Assembly: GCF_050753365.1 (NCBI RefSeq)
Contig: NZ_JBLZFY010000080.1
Coordinates: forward strand, 1 to 19,412
Direction of reading: 5' to 3'
Source of the DNA: Geminocystis sp050753365
GTDB taxonomy: Bacteria; Cyanobacteriota; Cyanobacteriia; Cyanobacteriales; Cyanobacteriaceae
Length of the DNA: 19,412 bases
Below the pieces are notes generated by a model. It saw only the letters and a list, made by a program, of their open reading frames with translations. It did not search any database and was not told the origin of the DNA. Positions 12,595 to 19,242 of this stretch are shown piece by piece. The first letter of the stretch is position 1. Each line of letters starts with the position of its first letter. The position numbers were made by a program, and so were the translations under genes.

Positions 12595-14118
12595 ATGAGT
12601 AGTTTTCTATTGCCTCAATGGTTATCTTTGCGCGTATTTAAACTTTTATCTTTATTTTTAGCCTCCTATTTCACTATTTTAGTCATCGGTGTTTGGAATA
12701 CCCCCGTTTTGTCTCAAAATTCCCCAGAAATTAGGGCTGTTTGGTTAACAACCAGTGATACTGATACACTACTCGATCGACCTAAAATGAAAGAAGCGAT
12801 GGCAAATCTTGCTTCCCTACATTTTAATACCATCTATCCCGTAGTGTGGAATTCAGGTTATGCCCTTTATCCTAGTAGAGTGGCACAAGAAGCAAGAATA
12901 CAACCGTTTGTCCATAAAGGATTACAAGGACAAGAACCTTTAAAGGAATTGATCGATGAAGCTCATCGATATAAAATGTTGGTTTTACCTTGGTTCGAGT
13001 TTGGTTTTATGGCGCCTCCTACCTCAGAATTAGCCTTAAAACATCCGAATTGGCTAACTAGGGCGCGAGATGGTACTCAGACAACTTACAGTGCCGCCGG
13101 GGAGGTAGTTTGGCTTAATCCCTTCCACCCTCAAGTACAAAAATTTATCACAGATTTAGTGATGGAAGTCGTTAACAATTATGACATTGACGGCATTCAA
13201 TTTGATGATCATTTATGTTTACCCGTAAAACTTGGTTATGATACTTATACAACTAATCTTTACAGACAGGAGACAGGTTCAGAACCTCCTAGCAATTACA
13301 GAGATGCCAATTGGATGCGTTGGCGCGCGAATAAATTAACGGAGTTTGTCACACAGCTTAATCAGAGAATCAAAGCGAAAAATCCTAATAAAATTCTGTC
13401 TATTTCTCCGAATCCTTATCATCCTGCCTATAATTCCTTTTTACAAGATTGGTTAGATTGGGTAAGAAAAGACTTGATTGATGAGTTAATTATTCAGGTA
13501 TATCGATCGGATTTTGCGGTTTTTCAGAATGAAATTACCCGTCCAGAAATTAGAGAAGCGAAGGCAAAAATCCCTGTCGGCATAGGCATTTTAACGGGAT
13601 TACCTAACCGTCTTACCCCCATTGACTTTGTTAGACAAAAAGCCTTAGCAGTTCGACAACAAAGACTAGGAATTGCGTTCTTTTTCTATGGTAGTATGTG
13701 GAATACAAGCGATGAAGCGAGGCTCGATCGAAAATCCAATTTTCAGTCTCTGTTTCCCTATCAATCCCGTCGCATCGCAAGGGTTAATCCCGTTAAACCC
13801 ACTACCCCTGTTGCTACCCCCACCGTTACCACAACTCCAACTAAACCCACTACTCCTGTTGCCACTCCCACTAAACCGACTACTCCAACTCCTCCCATTA
13901 ATGCCGTTAATCCGATTAAACCTATTAACCCTGTTAATCCAACTAATACTATGACTCCGATTAATACCGTTACTCCCAATCCGACTAATGTAGTTACTCC
14001 TAGTAATGCAGTTATTCCTAATCCGACTATTACACCTAAGATTGACTCCAGTATTGATCCCATGAATGTAACAGGTGAATCAATTTTCATCGATGAATTT
14101 TTACAATTTACCCCATAA
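12595..14118 (+). CDS. GHL10/DUF187-type family 10 glycosyl hydrolase, exported, with Pro/Thr-rich tail
   Basis: 507 residues. An N-terminal hydrophobic segment (about 14-38) acts as signal peptide or anchor, ending near VLSQNSPE. The catalytic-type TIM-barrel domain follows (about 45-390): IRAVWLTTSDTDTL at its start, NTIYPVVWNSGYALYPS, KMLVLPWFEFGF, and DIDGIQFDDHLCLP with D204 and D205, the usual acidic pair of this family. Members are thought to act on cell-wall or surface polysaccharides, but the substrate here is unknown. Residues 397 to about 485 form a Pro/Thr/Asn-rich tail of near-repeats (TKPTTPVATPT, NPIKPINPVNP), a likely wall-spanning linker, followed by about 20 ordinary residues ending IFIDEFLQFTP. 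It converges on ndhF across 82 bp with a hairpin. Confidence 0.88.
   Translation: MSSFLLPQWLSLRVFKLLSLFLASYFTILVIGVWNTPVLSQNSPEIRAVWLTTSDTDTLLDRPKMKEAMANLASLHFNTIYPVVWNSGYALYPSRVAQEARIQPFVHKGLQGQEPLKELIDEAHRYKMLVLPWFEFGFMAPPTSELALKHPNWLTRARDGTQTTYSAAGEVVWLNPFHPQVQKFITDLVMEVVNNYDIDGIQFDDHLCLPVKLGYDTYTTNLYRQETGSEPPSNYRDANWMRWRANKLTEFVTQLNQRIKAKNPNKILSISPNPYHPAYNSFLQDWLDWVRKDLIDELIIQVYRSDFAVFQNEITRPEIREAKAKIPVGIGILTGLPNRLTPIDFVRQKALAVRQQRLGIAFFFYGSMWNTSDEARLDRKSNFQSLFPYQSRRIARVNPVKPTTPVATPTVTTTPTKPTTPVATPTKPTTPTPPINAVNPIKPINPVNPTNTMTPINTVTPNPTNVVTPSNAVIPNPTITPKIDSSIDPMNVTGESIFIDEFLQFTP
13783..14043 (+). repeat. Degenerate in-frame repeat encoding the Pro/Thr/Asn tail
   Basis: The DNA is made of degenerate short C/A-rich units such as AAACCCACTACTCCTGTTGC and AATCC(G/A)ATTAA-like stretches. 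It has two sub-arrays: a TKPTTPVATPT type first, then an NP(I/V)NP type. Long open frames on the other strand and in another plus frame here are by-products of this composition, not genes. Confidence 0.7.
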
Positions 14119-14124
14119 ATTGTT

Positions 14125-14148
14125 TGTAGGGTGGGCATTGCCCCCCAA
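14125..14148. terminator. Imperfect GGGTGGGCATTGCCCCCC hairpin between convergent genes
   Basis: A relative of the 8402-8418 hairpin, sharing GTGGGCATTGCCC-type sequence, in the 82 bp gap between the convergent glycosyl hydrolase and ndhF genes. The stem is imperfect on its right arm. Position suggests bidirectional termination. Confidence 0.4.
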
Positions 14149-14200
14149 ATAGGCTAAATTAATTAAATTATTTCAATCCTATCTCCAAACTAAGGTTCAA

Positions 14201-16090
14201 CTAATAAAGTGACCAATAGTTGATAATATTTTCCCATTGTCCACTTAAGATAGACCACATTAAGATACTCACACCAATAACAATAGTGAGAATATAAAAT
14301 TGTGATTGTCCAGAAGTGTTATATTTAAGCGCACTACCACTAAAAATTGTGGCTAAACTGATGAGGTTTACTACTCCATCAATGATATATCGATCGAACC
14401 ATGTGGTAATTTTAGCAACATTAGATACAAAAGCCACGATGGTAAACTGATAAATTTTATCAAGGTAGAAATCGTAAGCTAAAACATCTTGAATGATGCG
14501 AATAGGTTTTTGTATAGGACGATTCCAACCACGACCTAAAGGAATTAAAGCACCAATGATGCAACCAAGCAACCCCGAAGCCATGAGAAGATAAACACCA
14601 TAGTCAATCACTAAAGAATCTTGATTCAGTATAGGAGGATTAGAGCTTAACCAAAGAGAATAATTTAAAGGTACAAGGGAAGCAAGAATAGTAACAATAA
14701 TTAAACTTACCATAGGCACAGCCATAGCCCAAGGCACTTCGGGCGCTCGTTTTGTTTTAGGTTGGGTTTTGCCTAAAAAGACTAAACGAAAAACCCTCAT
14801 AAAGTTAATCGTGTTAATGAGATTCACAATCAAAATAACCGTTAATAACCACCATGACACCGACAAACTACCATTAAACCAACGAGAGAAAGTCATCAAC
14901 ATTCCAAAAGGCAACAAAGCCACAATTCCAGCACTTCCCGTCATATAAGAAAGAGTTGTTACGGGCATTTTTGACCAAAGTCCTCCCATTTCGGTAATAT
15001 TTTGACCACTGGTAGTTAAAATGATAGAACCGACACTCATAAAAAGTAAAGCCTTTGCTACCCCATGACTGAATAATATCAAAAAGGCGATGTCCACATG
15101 ACCTAAACCCACAGCAATAAATACCAATCCGAGATAAGCACTGGTAGAATGACATAAAGTACGTTTAAGATCAATTTGAGCAATAGCAATTAATGATCCT
15201 CCTATGGCTGTAATTGTGCCTATAATAATCAATGTATCGGCTACTACGGGAGATAATAAGAATACTGGTTCTAATTTAATTAGTACATAAGCACCAGCAG
15301 ACACCACGATCGAGTTACGCATAATACTAGCAGGATTTGGTCCTTCCATACCTTCATCTAACCAAAGATTAAGGGGGAATTGAGCGCATTTACCAATAGG
15401 ACCTGCAATGAGGGCTAAACCAATTAAAGTAGAAGCTATAGGGGATAAGGGGGAAGTCTGTCCCCATGTTTGTAACTGAGAAAAGGTTAAACCAGCACCA
15501 TAGCTAGAAAGTGCCACAATACCCATAAGTAAGAGAATATCACCCACCCGTTTAGTTAAAAAAGCATCTCGTGCGGCGGTAACAACAAGGGGTTGTGCAT
15601 ACCAAAAACCCACCAATAGATAAGTAGAAAAAGTAAGTAATTCTAATAAACCGTAGCTGAGTAAGAGAGAATCACTTAAGGCTAAACCACCTAGTGCCGC
15701 CTCAAAAAAGCCCATCATACCAAAGAAACGAGCTAATCCCCAATCTTTTTCCATATAACCTAAAGCAAATACTTGCGCTACTAAACTAATCCCCGTGACT
15801 AATTGTAAAGCGCCCACACTGAGAGGAGAAATTTCGATGGCAAATGATAAATCAAAATCAGCAATACTAAACCAAGGAAAAACAACACTTTGAGCAGGTT
15901 TTCCCCAAATATGGGTATAAACAATAGTATCGTGAATAAAAGATACCAGTGTCATAAATATATTAATATAAGCCGCCGGGCGAGGTCCTGTGGTGCGAAT
16001 AAATCTTAAACTCCAAGGCAAACTACAGATAGCCCCAAATAGACCGTAAAAGGGTATCAACCAGATATAATCTACTAAAAAATCGATCAT
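14201..16090 (-). CDS. ndhF: NDH-1 subunit NdhF, CO2-uptake type (NdhF3/NdhF4)
   Basis: Membrane antiporter-like subunit (NuoL homologue) of a cyanobacterial NDH-1 complex. 629 residues with about 16 hydrophobic segments. Conserved proton-path residues include E150 (LLELLTFSTYLLVGFW) and K234 (GPIGKCAQFPL), plus HSTSAYLGLV and SHGVAKALLF farther on. After the MEGP motif the usual ALIHAATMV of NdhF1/NuoL is replaced by SIMRNSIVV, which marks the NdhF3/NdhF4 class that works with NdhD3/D4 and CupA/CupB in CO2 hydration. I cannot separate NdhF3 from NdhF4 with confidence. No ndhD or cup gene adjoins it in the window: its downstream neighbour converges and its upstream spacer is repeat-rich. The ATG at 16088-16090 gives a plausible N-terminus (MIDFLVDYIWLIP) without a strong Shine-Dalgarno. 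Confidence 0.9.
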   Translation of the reverse strand: MIDFLVDYIWLIPFYGLFGAICSLPWSLRFIRTTGPRPAAYINIFMTLVSFIHDTIVYTHIWGKPAQSVVFPWFSIADFDLSFAIEISPLSVGALQLVTGISLVAQVFALGYMEKDWGLARFFGMMGFFEAALGGLALSDSLLLSYGLLELLTFSTYLLVGFWYAQPLVVTAARDAFLTKRVGDILLLMGIVALSSYGAGLTFSQLQTWGQTSPLSPIASTLIGLALIAGPIGKCAQFPLNLWLDEGMEGPNPASIMRNSIVVSAGAYVLIKLEPVFLLSPVVADTLIIIGTITAIGGSLIAIAQIDLKRTLCHSTSAYLGLVFIAVGLGHVDIAFLILFSHGVAKALLFMSVGSIILTTSGQNITEMGGLWSKMPVTTLSYMTGSAGIVALLPFGMLMTFSRWFNGSLSVSWWLLTVILIVNLINTINFMRVFRLVFLGKTQPKTKRAPEVPWAMAVPMVSLIIVTILASLVPLNYSLWLSSNPPILNQDSLVIDYGVYLLMASGLLGCIIGALIPLGRGWNRPIQKPIRIIQDVLAYDFYLDKIYQFTIVAFVSNVAKITTWFDRYIIDGVVNLISLATIFSGSALKYNTSGQSQFYILTIVIGVSILMWSILSGQWENIINYWSLY

Positions 16091-16179
16091 TATTGCTTTT
16101 ATTTTATATATCTTTTTTTTATATGTTGATCAATCTTATAGCAATCTGTCGATCGATACTAGGATTCTTGATACAATCT

Positions 16180-16208
16180 GGCTCGTTTACTTTGAGTATG
16201 ATAAAGGT
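16180..16208 (+). repeat. Extra left end of the dispersed element
   Basis: GGCTCGTTTACTTTGAGTAT then GATAAAGG resembles the left end at 1364 (GGTTCTTCTACTTTCAGTAT). It lies 62 bp before the left end of the copy at 16242, in the same orientation, suggesting a nested or duplicated insertion. Confidence 0.55.
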
Positions 16209-16241
16209 GTCAGGTTTCGGGTAGTAGATATTAGGTTAAAT

Positions 16242-16426
16242 GGTTCTTCTACTGTGAATATGATAAATTATTGATGAAGATAGGCAAAAGGCTTCGGGGC
16301 AAAAGCAAAGGGAATTTCAAAATTAATAGTTTATAAAAATTAAATTTTTATTTTACTGTAAATCTTGTCAGATAGTAATTAGATAGTTTATTTTCTATGA
16401 ATTTTTCATAACTACTGTAAGAAGCT
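16242..16426. mobile_element. MITE-like element, second near-complete copy, about 185 bp
   Basis: The left end GGTTCTTCTACTGTGAATAT, then GATAAATTATTGATG, matches the copy at 1364. The right end, TTTTTCATAACTACTGTAAG followed by AAGCT, matches 1538-1564 with a small rearrangement of the last bases. The interior also aligns, including a GGCAAA-rich part and a TCAAAATTAATAG stretch. It has no ORF. No clear target duplication is visible at its borders, perhaps because the right end has decayed. Confidence 0.55.
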
Positions 16427-16550
16427 AAAAATTGAAATAAACGTGCTATAGCTCATTTAATCTCTACAAACAAATATAATAGGTTATTGATAACTATTCT
16501 TTTATTACTCAAGGATAGTCAAATTTAAGTCTAATGGTAAGGATAAATAA

Positions 16551-17255
16551 ATGATTACGATTCGCCCGTCTAATGAAAGAGGTAGTGCAAATTTTGGTTG
16601 GTTAGACACAAAACATACCTTTTCTTTTGGTAGTTATTATGATCCAAAATACACAGGTTTTGGCAATTTATTAGTCATTAATGAAGATATTATATCTCCT
16701 AGTCAGGGTTTTGGTACTCATGGACATCAAGACATGGAAATTGTTACCTATGTTATCACAGGAGAGTTAGCCCATAAAGACAGTATCGGCAACGAGGAGA
16801 CTATTCCATCAGGGGAAGTACAAAGAATGACAGCAGGTACAGGTATCCGTCATAGCGAATATAATTATTCTAATAGTGATCCAGTCCATTTGTTACAAAT
16901 TTGGATTTTACCAGAGACAAAAAATTTACCCCCTAGTTATGAGCAAAAATCTTTTTCTGCGGAGGATAAACAAGGTAAACTATGTTTATTGGCTTCTGCT
17001 GATGGTAGAGATAATTCTTTAACTATTCATCAACAAGTGGATTTATTCGCTTCTATTCTAGGCAAAGAAGATACTATTTCCTATAATTTCAATGATGGTG
17101 ATTATGGTTGGATTCAAGTGGTTAAAGGTGAGGTTTCGATCGATCATACCACGTTAAAAGCAGGAGATGGTGCAAGTATTCAACAGGAAAAAGAGGTAAA
17201 AATTATCGCTAATACTGATGAGACAGAATTTCTTTGGTTTCACTTCAAACCTTAA
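16551..17255 (+). CDS. Pirin family protein (YhhW-type bicupin)
   Basis: 234 residues, the normal length for bacterial pirins of the YhhW type. The N-terminal cupin carries the four metal ligands H57 and H59 (GFGTHGHQDMEIVTYV) and H101 and E103 (GTGIRHSEYN). The C-terminal half (about 130-234) is the second, degenerate cupin. Characterised relatives have quercetin 2,3-dioxygenase activity in vitro, and others act as redox-sensing cofactors; the physiological role here is unknown. The start is secured by an AAGGA Shine-Dalgarno at 16539-16543, seven bases before the ATG. It is monocistronic by context, with a repeat-rich spacer on each side. Confidence 0.94.
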   Translation: MITIRPSNERGSANFGWLDTKHTFSFGSYYDPKYTGFGNLLVINEDIISPSQGFGTHGHQDMEIVTYVITGELAHKDSIGNEETIPSGEVQRMTAGTGIRHSEYNYSNSDPVHLLQIWILPETKNLPPSYEQKSFSAEDKQGKLCLLASADGRDNSLTIHQQVDLFASILGKEDTISYNFNDGDYGWIQVVKGEVSIDHTTLKAGDGASIQQEKEVKIIANTDETEFLWFHFKP

Positions 17256-17273
17256 AAAACAACTGCCTTGTAG

Positions 17274-17299
17274 GTTGGGTTGAGGAAACGAAACCCAAC
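17274..17299. repeat. Hairpin repeat GTTGGGTT/AACCCAAC
   Basis: The same 8-bp stem as at 7565-7591, with a 10-nt loop, starting 18 bp after the pirin stop codon. GTAGGTTGGGTTGAGG with AACCCAAC is a common intergenic repeat type in cyanobacteria. It may terminate the pirin transcript, although no T-run follows. Confidence 0.65.
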
Positions 17300-17301
17300 A
17301 A

Positions 17302-17321
17302 AATAATTAATAATTAATAAT
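17302..17321. repeat. Heptamer run (AATAATT), about three units
   Basis: Two perfect AATAATT units and a partial third, directly after the GTTGGGTT hairpin. It is another member of the STRR-like heptamer class, but short enough that chance in A/T-rich DNA cannot be excluded. Confidence 0.5.
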
Positions 17322-17441
17322 GAGTAAAGAGTGAAAGGTAATAATGGTTTGAGTCGTTAATTAATAACTCACTATGTAATAAATTACATAGCTAATAGCT
17401 TCCGTCTGCTAAAGCGACTCACACAAAAATTGAAAAAATTG

Positions 17442-17475
17442 TTATTACGAGGTAACGAAGCAATCTCGAAACTTG
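17442..17475. repeat. Inverted copy of the coxB-coxA gap repeat
   Basis: ATTACGAGGTAACGAAGCAA then TCTCGAAACTT is the reverse complement of the core at about 5815-5845, with several differences. Confidence 0.5.
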
Positions 17476-17513
17476 ATATTATTATATTATTTAGGGTAAA
17501 GTTGGTTTTAATC

Positions 17514-17540
17514 ACTATTAACTATTAACTATTAACTATC
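17514..17540. repeat. Heptamer array (ACTATTA)x3-4
   Basis: Three perfect ACTATTA units and a partial fourth (ACTATC), 54 bp before the start of the sensor gene. Confidence 0.75.
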
Positions 17541-17594
17541 CACTAAATGGCATACCTTTAAGTTTAAATATGATTAATTTGCTGACGGTATATT

Positions 17595-18731
17595 ATGAAA
17601 AAATTTGTCAGTCTTCGCAGTAAAATTCTGGTGGGTTTTACTTTAATGTTTACCGTTTTCAGTGTCGGAGTTTATTACTGGTTTTATCGTTTCACCACCG
17701 AAAAAACTTTACAGCGCCTCAAAGATGATTTACAGACAATGGCTGTGGCTTCTTCTCAACAAATAGACGTAAAGGAATTAATGGCATTAAGCGAGGAAGC
17801 AAAAGCAACTCCTGAAGGTAGATCAAATGATCTTCGTTATCAAAATCAATTACAATGGTTAATTCAAAAACACGAAATAAACCCTAAAATATTTCTTTTT
17901 ACTTTTACAAAAAACTCATCTTGGCAAGACGAAAAAAAGATAATATATTTAGTGGATGTCTGGATGAATATTAATCCTAGTAAAAGTGTTCATTTTTTAG
18001 AATCAAATTTCGCTACACCATATCATATTAATACATTAACTAAAGGTTCGATCGAATTTCGGGATGCCTATAAAGATAGATGGGGAGAGTGGATAACCTA
18101 TTATGCCCCTATCCGAGACGAATCTGGTGCTATAGTTGCAGGTATTGGTGCGGATATGCAAATTGACGATATTAGGAGACTTCAAGCAGAAATTAGAAGA
18201 CAATTTTTAATATCCTTTGGAATATCCTACCCCCTTTTACTGACACTAATTTATATTCTTTCTACCCTGTTAACTAGGCGTTTCAAGGCAATGCAAAAAT
18301 ATGCACAAGAAGTAGGAAATGGTAACTATCAACCGGATGTATCTCTTACCGATGATTTACAGTTGAGTTTTTTTAGTGATGAAAGAATTATTTTAAGTAA
18401 AGCCTTGGAGGAGATGACAGAAAAAATTAGATACAGAGAAGAATTATTAAATGGTATTTTTAATCAAGTTGCCGTTGGTATTGCTATTTTTTCCCCTGAA
18501 TATAAATTTGAGATAGTGAATCAAACCCTTTGCCATTTATTAGGCTATAGCGAAACAGAATTATTGAAAAAAGACTGTTGGAGTATTACCTTTCCAGAAG
18601 ATATAGAAATCACCCGTCAATATGCTGAAGAAATCATCAACTCCTCTGTATCTTCTCCTCCTCCCCACGAAAAACGTTGTATTCACAAAAACGGAGAAAT
18701 CAAATGGTGTGAAATAGCCTTTACTCATTGA
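17595..18731 (+). CDS. Sensor with periplasmic domain and PAS: N-terminal part of a broken diguanylate cyclase
   Basis: 378 residues. The first membrane helix (about 9-29) is followed by an extracytoplasmic sensing domain (about 30-200, with EWITYYAPIRDESGAIVAGI, typical of Cache-like folds), a second helix (about 202-224), a HAMP-like linker and a PAS domain (about 283-378, IVNQTLCHLLGYSETELL). The frame stops inside the PAC end of the PAS, at IKWCEIAFTH. Immediately beyond, in another frame, comes a GGDEF domain lacking its first segment, so a deletion with a frameshift has cut one longer protein in two. The product could still be made but would be a sensor without output. The ATG at 17595 is the first in frame before the helix; no clear Shine-Dalgarno is seen. 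Confidence 0.85.
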   Translation: MKKFVSLRSKILVGFTLMFTVFSVGVYYWFYRFTTEKTLQRLKDDLQTMAVASSQQIDVKELMALSEEAKATPEGRSNDLRYQNQLQWLIQKHEINPKIFLFTFTKNSSWQDEKKIIYLVDVWMNINPSKSVHFLESNFATPYHINTLTKGSIEFRDAYKDRWGEWITYYAPIRDESGAIVAGIGADMQIDDIRRLQAEIRRQFLISFGISYPLLLTLIYILSTLLTRRFKAMQKYAQEVGNGNYQPDVSLTDDLQLSFFSDERIILSKALEEMTEKIRYREELLNGIFNQVAVGIAIFSPEYKFEIVNQTLCHLLGYSETELLKKDCWSITFPEDIEITRQYAEEIINSSVSSPPPHEKRCIHKNGEIKWCEIAFTH

Positions 18732-19242
18732 ATGTTTAGAAAAGATATTAGCAAAATCTCAACAGGAAATTGAATATAAATTTGCCTTACTCTTGATAGA
18801 CTTAGATGATTTTAAGACTATTAATGATAGTTTAGGACATTCTGTGGGAGATCAATTTTTGATTAATATTAGTCATCATCTACGACAATGTATCAGCGAA
18901 AAAGATATAGTGGCGCGATTAGGGGGAGATGAATTTGCCATTGTACTGACATCTATTAATAATATAGAGGAAGTTGTTACTGTGGCAAAAAATATCCAAA
19001 CCGCCATTAATTTCCCTATGTCTGTTTATAATCAGGAATTAGTCACTAAATTTAGTGCCAGTATTGGTATCGTGATTAATACTAATGAAGATAATTTTCC
19101 TCGTTATATCATGGTGTCTGATTTACTGCGAGATGCTGATATTGCCATGTATAAGGCTAAAAATAAAGGGAAGAAAAGTTATCAAATTTTTGGGCAAGAA
19201 ATGTACGAAGATTTTGTTAACCGTGTGAACTACCAACACTAA
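18718..19242 (+). pseudogene. GGDEF (diguanylate cyclase) fragment, truncated at both ends
   Basis: Continues the preceding gene in another frame. The frame is open from 18718 and reads LIECLEKILAKSQQ..., then LLLIDLDDFKTINDSLGHSVGD, the active-site motif LGGDEF, and DADIAMYKAKNKGKKSYQIF. The substrate and metal residues are therefore present, but the N-terminal D-x-LT-x-L-x-NR segment is missing and no ATG starts it (the first candidate is TTG at 18793). The position for the inhibitory RxxD site reads SEKD, so feedback inhibition by c-di-GMP is probably lost. The last residues (VNYQH) come from the end of an IS200/605-type element inserted at about 19224/19225; an EAL domain or other continuation may have been cut off. 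I consider it non-functional. Confidence 0.82.

Larger units (their letters stand above)
16091..16550. other. Repeat-rich spacer between divergent ndhF and pirin genes
   Basis: 460 bp with no supported gene. It contains an extra left end of the dispersed element (16180-16208) and a near-complete copy (16242-16426). About 125 bp of A/T-rich sequence before the pirin gene should contain its promoter; no convincing boxes were identified. Confidence 0.6.
17256..17594. other. Repeat-containing spacer after the pirin gene
   Basis: 339 bp with no supported gene. It holds a GTTGGGTT hairpin (17274-17299), an AATAATT heptamer run (17302-17321), an inverted copy of the coxB-coxA gap repeat (about 17442-17475) and an ACTATTA heptamer array (17514-17540). 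The promoter of the sensor gene should lie in the last 50 bp. Confidence 0.6.

Noticed and set aside
13673..13954. 93-residue plus-strand open frame rich in Leu/Pro
   Set aside because: Another frame of the same repeat tail, with no start context and no domain.
13761..14138. 125-residue open frame on the minus strand, rich in Val/Gly/Leu
   Set aside because: It is the antisense of the repetitive Pro/Thr/Asn tail of the glycosyl hydrolase; its residues simply mirror the repeat composition.
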